From: Phycisphaerae bacterium
Lineage (GTDB): Bacteria > Planctomycetota > Phycisphaerae > Phycisphaerales > UBA1924
DNA: 64,000 bases
Assembly: GCA_016873295.1 (NCBI GenBank)
Contig: VGXM01000011.1
Coordinates: forward strand, 18,223-82,222
Direction: 5' to 3'
The translations under genes and the position numbers were made by a program. The notes below the pieces were generated by a model. That model saw only the letters and a list, made by a program, of their open reading frames with translations. It was not told the origin of the DNA and did not search any database. Positions 44,634 through 54,200 of this stretch are shown here, piece by piece (the first letter of the stretch is position 1; each line of letters begins with the position of its first letter).

Positions 44634-47423
44634 ATGGCGCACCGGGTGTTGCTCGATTGGCGCGCGCCGGGGCTGGAGCAGGCGTGCGCGTGGCTCGTGG
44701 AGCGGTTCGCCCGCCGGTCGGGCGGGTGGGGCGAGCTGGACCTGTCGAGCGTGATCGTGGTGACGCCCGGCGCGCGCGCGGGGCGGATCCTGCTGGCGAT
44801 GCTGGCGGACCGGGCCCAGCGCGACGGGCTGTCGCTGGGCCCGCCGACGCTCGAGACCCCGGGGGGCGTGGGCTGGGCGCTGGTCGAGGACGGGGCCCAG
44901 GTGGCGGGAGAGGCGGCGACGCGGCTGGCGTTCGCCGGGGGCGTGCGCGCGCTGGAGGAGGTCGACCGGCGCGCGCTCACGCGCGAACCCGTCGCGGATC
45001 TGTCGGCGGCGCTGGGGGTGGCGGACCTGGCGCTGGGCGCGGTGCGGGAACTGGCCGGGGAACTGGTCCCGATCGGGCGGGCGGGGGCGGCGGCGGCGGA
45101 ACTGGGCGGGGAGGTGGAGGGGGCGCGGTGGCGGGCGATCGAGCGGATCTGGGCGTCGGCGCGGGAGCGCCTGCGCGCGCACGGGCTCGAGGATGAACCC
45201 ACGGCCCTCTTCCGCGTCTTGAGCGCCGGCGACCTGGGGGCGCGCCTGAGGCCCGGGGTCGAGGTCGTGCTGGTGGGGGTGACGGAACTGCCGGGGGTCG
45301 CGCGGCGGGCGCTTGAGGCGCTGGGCGGGTCGGTCACGGCCATGGTCCTGGGCGACAGCCTCGGCGGGTTCGACGGGCTGGGGTCGCTCAGGCCCGACGC
45401 CTGGGCGGGGCGGGCCGCGGACCTGTCGGGTGCGACGCTGGAGTTCGTGGCGGACGCGCGCGAGCAGGCGCACGCGGCCCTGGCGGCGGTGGCGCGGGCC
45501 GGGGAGCGGCTGTCGGCGGACCGCATCACGATCGGCACGCCCGACGAGGAGGTGGCGTTCTGGATCGAGCGGCTGGCGGAGCGGGCCGGGGGCGTCGAGG
45601 TGCGGGACGGGGCGGGGTGGCCCATCGAGCGGACGGGGCCGTGGCGGCTGCTGTCGGCGGCGGCGGAACTGGTGGAGTCCGGGTCGTTCGCGGCGTTTTC
45701 GGCGATCGTGCGCCACCCGGACGTGGAGCGGGCCATCGGCGCGGGGCCGGGCGGCGGGGAGTGGCTGGACACGCTCGACGCCTTCGAGCGCGAGTGCATG
45801 CCGCGGCGCGTGGGGGAGTGGGCGTGGTCGGCGGAGGGCCCGCGGGCGGTGCTCGACGGCGTGTGGTCGCGCGTGCGCGGGCTGCTCGGGGGCCTGTGGG
45901 ATGGTCGCGGGGGCCCGCGTCCGGCGGCGGAGTGGGGGCCAGAGGTGGTGGCGTTCCTCGCGCGCGTGTTCGCCGGGCGCGAGTTCCGGACGCAGGTCCC
46001 GGCGGAGGGGCGGACGGTGGAGGCGTGCCGGATGCTGCGTCGCGCGGCGGACGACCTGGGCGGGGCCCCGGGGGGCGGGGCGATCGCGGGGTTCGAAGGC
46101 TCGACCCGGGCGTGGGAGGGGATCGGGCTGGTGATGTCGCTGGCGGGCGGGGGGCGGATTCCGAGCGAGCCCTCGCGGGATTCGGTGGAGATGCTGGGGT
46201 GGCTGGAGCTGCCGCTGGACCCGGGCGAGGCCCTGACGGTGACGGGGATGAACGAGGGCTCGGTGCCGTCGTCGCGGCGGGTGGACGGGCTGCTTCCGGA
46301 CCGGTTGCGAGAGCGCCTGGGGCTGGAGACGGAGGTCAAGCGCGCGGCGCGGGACTCGTATGTGCTGTCGGCGCTGGCGGCGTCGGGGCGGTCGCTCACG
46401 CTCATCGCGGGGCGGCGCTCGGGCGAGGGCGACCCGCTGGCCCCGAGCCGGCTGCTCTTCTCGGGGGACGAGTCGGCGGCGGTGGAGCGGGTGCGGGCGT
46501 TCCTGAAGGGGCGCTCGCGGTGGCGGCTCGCGGCGCGGGGCGCATCGGCGAGCGGGTTCGGCGTGGCGGAGCCGCGGCGCCCCGTGGCGATCAACTCCAT
46601 GAGCGTCACGTCGTTCAGGACGTACCTGGCCAGCCCCTACGAGTTCTACCTGCTTCACGTGCTGGGGCTGGAGGAGCCGGGTGGGGCGGCGGACGAGCTG
46701 GAGTCGGCGACGCTGGGGTCCCTGCTGCACGAGGCCCTGCGGCGCTTCGGCGAGAGTGGGAGGCGTGGATCCGGCGATCCGGGGGCGATCGAGCGCGACC
46801 TGGTGGGGCACCTGGGCGACCTGGTGCGCGAGCGGTTCGGGGGCGGGGCGGACGGCGCGGGGCTGTCGATGATCCCGCGCGTGGAGCTGGAGATGGGGCG
46901 ACGGTGGCTGGCGTCGGCGGCGCGGTGGCAGGCCCAGGTCCGCCGGCAGAGGTGGGAGGTCCTGCACTGCGAATGGCGGCCCGAGGCCGGGGCGTCGATG
47001 GTGGTGGACGGCGAGGCGATGGGGCTGCGGGGGCGGATCGACCGGATCGACGTGCACCCGATGCTCGGGCACCGGATCATCGACTTCAAGACGGGGAACA
47101 TCAAGGAGCCCGACAAGACGCACCGGGCCGGGCCCAAGGACGGCAAGGAGTGGGTCGACCTGCAACTGCCGCTGTACCGGCACCTCGTGGCTGAGCTGAA
47201 TCTTTCGGGGGCTCTGGAGCTGGGGTACGTGGGGCTGGGGAAGGGCGGCGCGGTGGAGTGGCTGGCGGGGGCGTGGGACGAGGGGGCGCTCCGCGAGGCG
47301 GACGCGACGGCGGCGGAGGTGATCCGGCGCGTCCGTCGGGGCGAGTTCGGCGCGGTGGGCGACGCGCGGAACGAGGACGGCTCGCTTGGGGCGCTGATGG
47401 AGCGGGCGCGGGAGGGGCCCTGA
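44634..47423 (+). CDS. addB: AddB-like subunit, PD-(D/E)XK nuclease
   Basis: 929 residues. N-terminal half is a helicase-like, inactivated domain (VIVVTPGARAGRILLAML takes the place of Walker A). The C-terminal nuclease has SYYEFYLL-like entry (SPYEFYLLHVLGLEEPG), ATLGSLLHEALRRFGESG, GRIDRIDVHPMLGHRIIDFK (D...IDFK catalytic motif) and QLPLYRHLVAEL. The cysteines that bind an Fe-S cluster in Bacillus AddB are absent. It pairs with AddA to resect double-strand breaks for RecA. Its stop overlaps the addA start (TGATG), so they are coupled. Confidence 0.88.
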   Translation: MAHRVLLDWRAPGLEQACAWLVERFARRSGGWGELDLSSVIVVTPGARAGRILLAMLADRAQRDGLSLGPPTLETPGGVGWALVEDGAQVAGEAATRLAFAGGVRALEEVDRRALTREPVADLSAALGVADLALGAVRELAGELVPIGRAGAAAAELGGEVEGARWRAIERIWASARERLRAHGLEDEPTALFRVLSAGDLGARLRPGVEVVLVGVTELPGVARRALEALGGSVTAMVLGDSLGGFDGLGSLRPDAWAGRAADLSGATLEFVADAREQAHAALAAVARAGERLSADRITIGTPDEEVAFWIERLAERAGGVEVRDGAGWPIERTGPWRLLSAAAELVESGSFAAFSAIVRHPDVERAIGAGPGGGEWLDTLDAFERECMPRRVGEWAWSAEGPRAVLDGVWSRVRGLLGGLWDGRGGPRPAAEWGPEVVAFLARVFAGREFRTQVPAEGRTVEACRMLRRAADDLGGAPGGGAIAGFEGSTRAWEGIGLVMSLAGGGRIPSEPSRDSVEMLGWLELPLDPGEALTVTGMNEGSVPSSRRVDGLLPDRLRERLGLETEVKRAARDSYVLSALAASGRSLTLIAGRRSGEGDPLAPSRLLFSGDESAAVERVRAFLKGRSRWRLAARGASASGFGVAEPRRPVAINSMSVTSFRTYLASPYEFYLLHVLGLEEPGGAADELESATLGSLLHEALRRFGESGRRGSGDPGAIERDLVGHLGDLVRERFGGGADGAGLSMIPRVELEMGRRWLASAARWQAQVRRQRWEVLHCEWRPEAGASMVVDGEAMGLRGRIDRIDVHPMLGHRIIDFKTGNIKEPDKTHRAGPKDGKEWVDLQLPLYRHLVAELNLSGALELGYVGLGKGGAVEWLAGAWDEGALREADATAAEVIRRVRRGEFGAVGDARNEDGSLGALMERAREGP

Positions 47424-50400
47424 TGTCGCCCGAGGCGCGGCTGAAGAACCAGGCGGTGATGGCCTCGGCGGGGTCGGGCAAGACCTATGTGCTCACCTCG
47501 CGCCTGATCGCGCTGCTGGCGGCGGGGGTCCGGCCCGAGTCGGTGCTCGCGGTGACGTTCACGCGCAAGGCCGCGGGGGAGATCCTGGAGCGGACGCTCA
47601 CGCGCCTGGTCGAGGCGTCGGCGGGGGAGAAGAGCCGGGCGGAGCTGGCGTCGGCGGTGGAGCGCGAGTCGCCCGGGGCGGGGCTGACGCGGGAGCGGTG
47701 CGCGGCGCTGGCGGCGCGCACGGCGGGGCGCCTCAAGCGCCTGGGGGTCGGGACGATCGACTCGTTCATGATGCGCGTGGCGCTGGCCCTGGGCCCGGAG
47801 CTGGGGCTGGCCTCGGGGTGGTCGATCGTGGACGGGGCGGCGCGGGAGCGGCTCGAGGGCGATGCGTTGAGGCGGGCGCTCGAGGACGCCGACGCGGCGG
47901 AGATCGCGGCCCTGATCGACCTGGTGCGTGGGGCCGGGCGCATGGCCCGGGTGGGCGAGGTGCTGCGCGACACGGTGGACGGGGCGTTGGGCGCCTGGAC
48001 CAGGTCGGCGCCGGGGGCGTGGGAGGCCGTCGGTCCGCGGGCGGAGCCGCTCGACGGCGCGGCGCTGGCCAAGGCCATTGCGGGGCTGGAGAAGGCGCCG
48101 GCGCCTCCGACGGGCAAGGGCAAGGAGAGCGGACATTGGCGCAGGGCGATGGGCAAGCTCGCGGAGCTGGCGCGCGAGGGCGATTGGGAGTCGATCGTCG
48201 AGGGCGGGGTGGGGGTCACGGTGCTCCGCGGCGGGAGGTACCACGGGATCGAGCCCTCGGGGCCTGGGGTGGAGCCCATCCGGTCGATCGGGGAGCACGC
48301 GCGGGCGGTGGTGCTCGGTCGGCTGCGGGCGCGGAACCTGGCGGTGCGGGAGCTGATGGGGCGGGTGGATCGGCGGCGGCGGGCGCTCAAGCGCGAGCGC
48401 GGCGCGTACGGGTTCGACGACATCTCCGGGCTGGTCGCGGGGGTGGCGGGCGGCGAGCCGCCGGCGGACCTCTATTACCGCCTGGACGGGCGGATCGACC
48501 ACGTGCTGCTGGACGAGTTCCAGGACACGTCGGTGGAGCAGTTCCGCGTGCTGGAGCCGATGCTGGACGAACTGATCTCGTACGGCGGGGCGGGGCGGAG
48601 CGTGCTGTGCGTGGGGGACGTGAAGCAGTCGCTCTTCGGGTGGCGCGACGCCGAGCCGGACCTGCTGCCGGCGGTGCGAGAGCGCTGGCCCGGGGCGGTG
48701 GAGTCGCGGACCCTGTCGACGAACTGGCGGAGCTCGGCGGTGGTGCTCGACGCGGTGAATCGCGTGTTCATGGGCCTGGGCGAGAACGGGGCGCTGAGCG
48801 GCGAGCCGGCCCTGGTCGCGGCGGTGGAGCGGTTCTCGCGGGGGTTCGAGCCGCACGAGGCGGGGCTGGACCTGCCCGGCGCGGTGCGGGTGGTGGCGGC
48901 GCCCGGCAAGAAGAACGAGGAGAGCGAGGGGCTGGCGTCGGAGATCGCCGACGTGGTCGTGGGGCGGGTGCGGGCGGTGGCGGAGGAGTGTCGGCACGCG
49001 GGCGTGGGCGTGCTGACGCGACGGAACAGGACGGTGGTGGACCTGGTGCATCGGCTTCGCCGGGCCGGAATCGACGCGAGTCAGGAGGGCGGCGGGGGGG
49101 TGAGCGATTCGCCGGCGGTGGCGGCGGCGCTGTCGCTGCTTCGGCTGGCGGACCGCCCCGACCACTCGGCGGCGGCGTACCACGTGGCGACGTCGCCCCT
49201 CGGGCCGTTGCTGGGGCTGGCGGCGGGGACGACGGTGGCGAGGAACGCCGCGGCGGAAGTCAGGCGGCGCCTGGGCGACGAGGGGTACGCCCGATACCTG
49301 TCCTGGCTGCTGGCGCGGGTGGCGGACCGGATCGACGCCTTCGACGCGGCCCGGTTTGAGGCGCTCATTGGGCTGGCGCGGCGCTTCGACGGGTCGGCGG
49401 CGGGCCACGAGGCGGTCCGCCCCGGGCTGTTCGTCGAGATGGTGGAGTCCACGTCGGTGGAGCGGCCCGCGCCCGCGCGGGTGCGGGTCATGACGGTGCA
49501 CAAGGCCAAGGGCCTGGAGTTCGACGCCGTGGTGCTCGCGGAGCTGTCGGCGTCGTGGGGCGTCAAGGCGGGCGGGGTGGTGGCGGTGCGGGGCGGGCCG
49601 CTGGAGGCGGTCGCCGTCGCGACGGTGCTGCCGCGGAAGGGGCAGTTGTGGCTGCACCCGGATCTGGAGCGGGCGGCGGAGTGGGGGCTCGGGCGCATCG
49701 CGTATGAGGAGCTGTGCGGGCTGTACGTGGGCATGACGCGGGCCCGGCGCCTGCTCGAGATGGTCGTGCCCATGACGACGGAGAACAAGGACGGCGGGCT
49801 TGCGCTGACGGCGGGGAACGTCCTCCGCGAGGGGCTCGGGATCGCGCCCGAGGGCGAGCCCGGCGGGGTCGTCAAGGAGTGGAAGCGCGGATCGGCGTGG
49901 CACGCGGGGCTGGCGGCGTCGGCGGCGGACCCCGAGCCCACGGAGGTGGCCCTGCGCGTCCGGCCGAGCGGCGAGGACCTGCCCTGGCGCCGCAAGCGGC
50001 GCAGCCCGTCGGGGCTCAAGGGCGGGGGGGTGGTGTCGATGGATGAGGTGCTGGGCCCGGAGCGCCCGGCGGCGCGGCGCGGCACGCTGCTGCACGCGTG
50101 GTTCGAGCTGGTCGAGTGGCTGGACGACGGCGAGCCGAGCGACGCGGACCTGGAAGCGGTCGCCCGCTCGCTGGGGTTCGCGGGGTGGCGGGATCACGTG
50201 GCGGCGTACCGCGCGGCGCTGCGGGGCGGGGTGGGCGATCGGCTCCGGCGCGGGTGGTACTCGGGGCGGATGGGCGGGGCCGAGCGATTGAGCGTGGTGC
50301 GCGAGCGGGCGTTCGCCTGCGCCGTCGACGGGGCGGGGGGCGAGGGGGCCCTGCTCTCGGGGCGGTTCGACCGCGTGGTGATCGGGTGGGGCGGCGGGCG

Positions 50401-50587
50401 GCCCGCGTGGGCCGAGGTGATGGACTTCAAGAGCGACGCGGGCGCGTCGGCGTCGGAGCTGGCGGCGGGGTACGCCGAGCAGATGGGGGCGTATCGCTCG
50501 GCGGCGGGGAGCCTGTGGGGGCTGGGGCCCGGGTCGGTGCGCGCGACGCTGCTGTTCACGGCGTTGGGGGAGGCGGTGGAGGCGTGA
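47423..50587 (+). CDS. addA: AddA-like helicase-nuclease, UvrD/RecB family
   Basis: 1054 residues. Walker A ASAGSGKT at residues 14-21, motif Ia LAVTFTRKAAGEI, motif II HVLLDEFQDTSVEQ, motif III VGDVKQSLFGWRDAEP, motif IV LSTNWRSSAVVLDAV, motif V VMTVHKAKGLEFDAVVL and motif VI YVGMTRARRLLEM are all present. The C-terminal PD-(D/E)XK nuclease ends FDRVVIGWGG...EVMDFKSD. Together with AddB this forms the two-nuclease AddAB enzyme. ATG 47423 overlaps the addB stop. The order addB-addA is the usual one. Confidence 0.9.
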   Translation: MSPEARLKNQAVMASAGSGKTYVLTSRLIALLAAGVRPESVLAVTFTRKAAGEILERTLTRLVEASAGEKSRAELASAVERESPGAGLTRERCAALAARTAGRLKRLGVGTIDSFMMRVALALGPELGLASGWSIVDGAARERLEGDALRRALEDADAAEIAALIDLVRGAGRMARVGEVLRDTVDGALGAWTRSAPGAWEAVGPRAEPLDGAALAKAIAGLEKAPAPPTGKGKESGHWRRAMGKLAELAREGDWESIVEGGVGVTVLRGGRYHGIEPSGPGVEPIRSIGEHARAVVLGRLRARNLAVRELMGRVDRRRRALKRERGAYGFDDISGLVAGVAGGEPPADLYYRLDGRIDHVLLDEFQDTSVEQFRVLEPMLDELISYGGAGRSVLCVGDVKQSLFGWRDAEPDLLPAVRERWPGAVESRTLSTNWRSSAVVLDAVNRVFMGLGENGALSGEPALVAAVERFSRGFEPHEAGLDLPGAVRVVAAPGKKNEESEGLASEIADVVVGRVRAVAEECRHAGVGVLTRRNRTVVDLVHRLRRAGIDASQEGGGGVSDSPAVAAALSLLRLADRPDHSAAAYHVATSPLGPLLGLAAGTTVARNAAAEVRRRLGDEGYARYLSWLLARVADRIDAFDAARFEALIGLARRFDGSAAGHEAVRPGLFVEMVESTSVERPAPARVRVMTVHKAKGLEFDAVVLAELSASWGVKAGGVVAVRGGPLEAVAVATVLPRKGQLWLHPDLERAAEWGLGRIAYEELCGLYVGMTRARRLLEMVVPMTTENKDGGLALTAGNVLREGLGIAPEGEPGGVVKEWKRGSAWHAGLAASAADPEPTEVALRVRPSGEDLPWRRKRRSPSGLKGGGVVSMDEVLGPERPAARRGTLLHAWFELVEWLDDGEPSDADLEAVARSLGFAGWRDHVAAYRAALRGGVGDRLRRGWYSGRMGGAERLSVVRERAFACAVDGAGGEGALLSGRFDRVVIGWGGGRPAWAEVMDFKSDAGASASELAAGYAEQMGAYRSAAGSLWGLGPGSVRATLLFTALGEAVEA

Positions 50588-50685
50588 CCACGCGTGGCCC
50601 GGCGGGGTTATGCTGTAGGGGACCGGTCGGCGGTGCGGGGCGCGCGGGGCGCGTCGGCCGCCGATGGCCTCTGAGGAGCCGAACG

Positions 50686-51180
50686 ATGCGAACGCTGTTG
50701 AAGGCGACGATGCTGGGCGTGTTGGCGGCGTGGCTGGTGGGGTGCAGCAGCGCGGCCCGCCCGACGGCGCAGACGGTGGGGGTGACGCTGGACCCGGCGC
50801 TGGCGCGGGCGTCGACCGAGGTGGACCTGGTCGCGGTGTCGACCGCCGACGTGGGCAAGTGGGAGTCGCAGGACGTGGCGGCGTACTTCGCGCAGGGGAA
50901 GGCGGCGTCGGCGGGGCTGGAGCGGCACGAGATGCGTTTCGGCGGCGGTCAGCCGACGGCCCAGGAGCTCGTGAAGGAGGACAAGAAGTGGTCGGCGTGG
51001 CTGAAGGACGGCAGCCGCTCGCACCTGGTGGTGCTGACCAACCAGGGCCCGGGCGGTCGGACGCCGGACCCGCGGCGCGTGGTGCTGGACCTTCGGAAGG
51101 AGTGGCCCAACCAGCGGATCGAGATGGTGGTGGGGCCGGGCGGGCTGACGGTGCTCAGTTCGCCGGTCGAGAAGAAGTGA
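50686..51180 (+). CDS. TssJ-like T6SS lipoprotein
   Basis: 164 residues. GAGGAG precedes ATG. Signal peptide MLGVLAAWLVGC with Cys20 as lipobox cysteine. The mature part begins with a beta-sandwich-like pattern: VDLVAVSTADVGKWESQDVA, YFAQGKAASAGLERHEMRF, then HLVVLTNQGPGG. This parallels TssJ (VxVYQL, then FxALYxxD, then LxxRExxL), the outer-membrane lipoprotein that binds TssM. Identity is low, so the call rests on size, lipobox, strand pattern and position at the head of tssK-L-M. Confidence 0.6.
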   Translation: MRTLLKATMLGVLAAWLVGCSSAARPTAQTVGVTLDPALARASTEVDLVAVSTADVGKWESQDVAAYFAQGKAASAGLERHEMRFGGGQPTAQELVKEDKKWSAWLKDGSRSHLVVLTNQGPGGRTPDPRRVVLDLRKEWPNQRIEMVVGPGGLTVLSSPVEKK

Positions 51181-51260
51181 GCGCGGCGAGCCCGGCCGTG
51201 GGGTGAGCGTCGCCCGGGCGGGTGGGGCCGGCCGCTCCGGGTCGGCATGGGAGCCCGTGC

Positions 51261-54200
51261 GTGCAGGGTCTGGGTCGTTTCCAGGCGGTGCGTCGTCTGT
51301 ACCAGCGTGGGCTGGCGGAGGTGTGGAGCGCGCGCCCGGCGGGTCAGGACTCGGGCGAGCCCGTGGCGATCAAGGCGATCGTGTTCGATCCGCTGGTCGA
51401 TCGCGAGCAGTTCGAAGCCGAGTGCGAGCGGTTCATCGAATCGGCGCGGACGCAGCGCTCGCTCGTCGAGCGTGGGGCCGGGGCGTGGGCCCGCGTGCAC
51501 GAGGTCTCCAAGGGCGAGGACGAGGCCGGGTTCGTGCTCGACCACTTCCGGCGTTCGGCCCAGAAGCTGATCGCGAGCAAGGCGGGGTTCGACGACCGCC
51601 TGCTCCGCTGGCTGGTCGGGGGCGTGCTCGCGGGCGTGCAGGAACTCCGGAGGCTGGGCGAGGGGCGGGCGTGGGGTCGGCTGCGATCCTCCAACATCTT
51701 CATCGGGGGCGAGCGCGAGCTGGGCGACGCTCCGATCGTGCTGTCGGACCTCAAGCCGGCGGCGTTGCTCACGCCGAGCGACCACGCCGAGGACTCCGTC
51801 CAGCTCGGGCGCCTGATCTACCAGGCGGTCATGCGGCGCGAGCTGGGAGATCGCGAGCTGCTCCTGAGCGGGACGGCGGACTCGCCCGAGTGGTCGCGGC
51901 TGGGGGCGGGCGGAGCGTTCTGGCGCCGCTGGTGCGATCGGCTGCTGGGGGCGTCGGGAGCGGGGGCGGCGGGACTGCTCGAGGAGTTGGCGCGCGAGCT
52001 GGGGGTGGGGGAGTCGGGCGGTGCCGGCCTGTCGCCCGCCGTGCCGCGCGCGCAGCCGGAACCCCCGAAGCCCGGGCCGGAACCCGTCGTCCGGAGGCCG
52101 GTGCCGACCGAGCCCGAGCCGAGGCGGGGGACGCCTCCGGTGGACGGGGCGGAGGCGGCCCGGGCGTCGGAGGCGGCGCGCCCGCGGGCGGCTGTGCCGG
52201 TCGGTGCGGCGGAGCCGAAGGCCGGTCGCGGCGGGAAGAAGGTCGCGGCGATCGCGGTCGTGGGGCTGGTGGTGGCGGGCGGGGTGGTGGCGGTGGTGGG
52301 GATGGGGGGCGACAAGAAGCCGGTGCCGGAGCCGCCGGTGGTGGCGAACGGGCAGGAGGCTCCGACGCCGCCTCCGCCGCCGGACCCGAGGGTGGAGCGG
52401 GCGCGGAGTCTGCGCGAGTTGGCGGGGCGCCTCCCCGAAGGCGCGGCGCGGGAGTGGTGGGCGGACCAGGTCCCGGGGGCGGAGGCGTCGGAGGAGCGGC
52501 TGGCGGAGATCGAGGCGCTGCGGGACGCGCTGGAGCGCGCGGGCAAGACGCTGGGCGAACTGCCGGCGGAGTTGCGCGGGCAGGCGGGATCGGCGTTCGT
52601 GGCCAAGATGCGGGGCGAGCCGCTGCTCAGCGCGGACCGGATCCTCGCCAACGCCTCGGCGGCGGTGGAGGAATCCAAGGGCGTGGACCCGCGCCTGGCG
52701 GCGCGGCTGACCGACCTGGAGCGGCTGGGGTCCTCGCTGCCCGGCGGGGCGGTGCGGACGTGGTGGACCGGGCTCATCCAGGTCGCGCGGCGCGAGCCTA
52801 CCGAGCAGGGCGTCGCCGAGGTCGAGGCGCAGCGGGGCGGCGTCGAGGCCCTCGCGGGGGCGTTCCGCCTGGTGCCCGTGAACTGGCAGGACCTGGCCCT
52901 GGCGGCGGCTCCGGCGCCGGCCGACCCCTCCCGCCCGACGCGCCCGGAGCTGGACGCGATGGCGGCGGCGGTGAGCGCCTGGTTCGACTCCGTGGTGTCG
53001 CTGGACGCCGATGCCAGCAAGCTCCAAGGGGCGCTGGACGAGGGGCGCGGGCTGGGCGAGCGCGTGAGGCTGTCGGGCGGCACGGACTCCGACCTGCTGG
53101 CGGCGGTGCAGCGGTTTGCGTCGGCGGCCGCGGGCGTGAAGGGAGTTGAGGAGGCGTCCAGGCCGACGGGCACGCTCCTGGGCACGTGGGGGCTGATCGA
53201 GGCGGCGCGGTCGTCCAGCGACGCGGCGGGGCTCGTGGCGGAGTGCGGGCAGGACTCACGCCCGCTCGCGGCGGCGCTGGCGTCGTGGCGGCGCCTGGCG
53301 GACCTCACGGGCTGGCCCGCGACGCCGGCGGACGTGCGCGCGGTGGCGGTCGCGCGGACTGCGCTCTTGGCCCGGGTCGGGTCGCTGAGCGCGGATCGGG
53401 CCGAGGCGCTGGGACGCGAACTGACGGCGGGCGCCGCGTCGCACTGGCAGCGGGCATGGGACGCGGCGGGCGGCAGCAACGATCCGGCCCGCATGCGCGC
53501 GATCGCGGCGGAGGGTGCCGGGCTGGGCGTCGCCGGCGGCGTGGTCGCCGCGGCCCAGTTCGCCGCGGAGTTCGCGGCGCTCCGGGCGGCGCTGGACGTG
53601 GGTGGGAACGACGAGGCGGTCCAGGGCGTGGTCGATGCCTTCTCGGCGGCGGTCTCGGGCCTGGCCCTGTCGGCGGACGCCAAGGCCCGCGTCGGCGACC
53701 TGGTGAGGGCGTTGACCGAGGCGTCGAGGGTCCGCCCGAGGCCGCCCGCGGGTCCGGCGTGGATGGACCGAGCCTCGATCGGCGCCGACGGCGAGGTGAG
53801 TGTCACGATCGGCGGGGTCGCCTTCGTGTTCGTGCCGGTCGGCGGGGGCTCGTACCTCGGGTCGACCGAGGTGTCGCTGGCGATGGCCAACGCCCTGCTC
53901 GCGGAGCGGGCCGGCGCCGTGGGCGAGATGCAGGGACTGCTGGGGCTGGCCCCGGGCGAGTCGTCGTTCCGGCGGGGGATGAGGGCGTGGCGCTGGGCCG
54001 ACCGCTTCGCGGTGCCGCCCGCGGAGCGGCTGCCGGACGGGCGCGAAGTGCCCGGGTGGGTGGCGGCGGCGGCCGACTCGGCGTTCCAGAACCGGGCGGG
54101 GCAGTCCTGGTACGCGGACGAGTTGGCCCAGCAGCCGTCCGTGCCGACTCTGGGGGCGCCGCTGCAGCGGGTGAGCGCGGTTGGAGCGGCGTTCCTGAGC

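Noticed and set aside
41757..47183. 1808-codon open frame on the minus strand
   Set aside because: It lies antisense to the oxidase, the 635-residue gene and addB. Its product is Arg/Pro/His-rich without family motifs, as expected for a GC-rich shadow frame.
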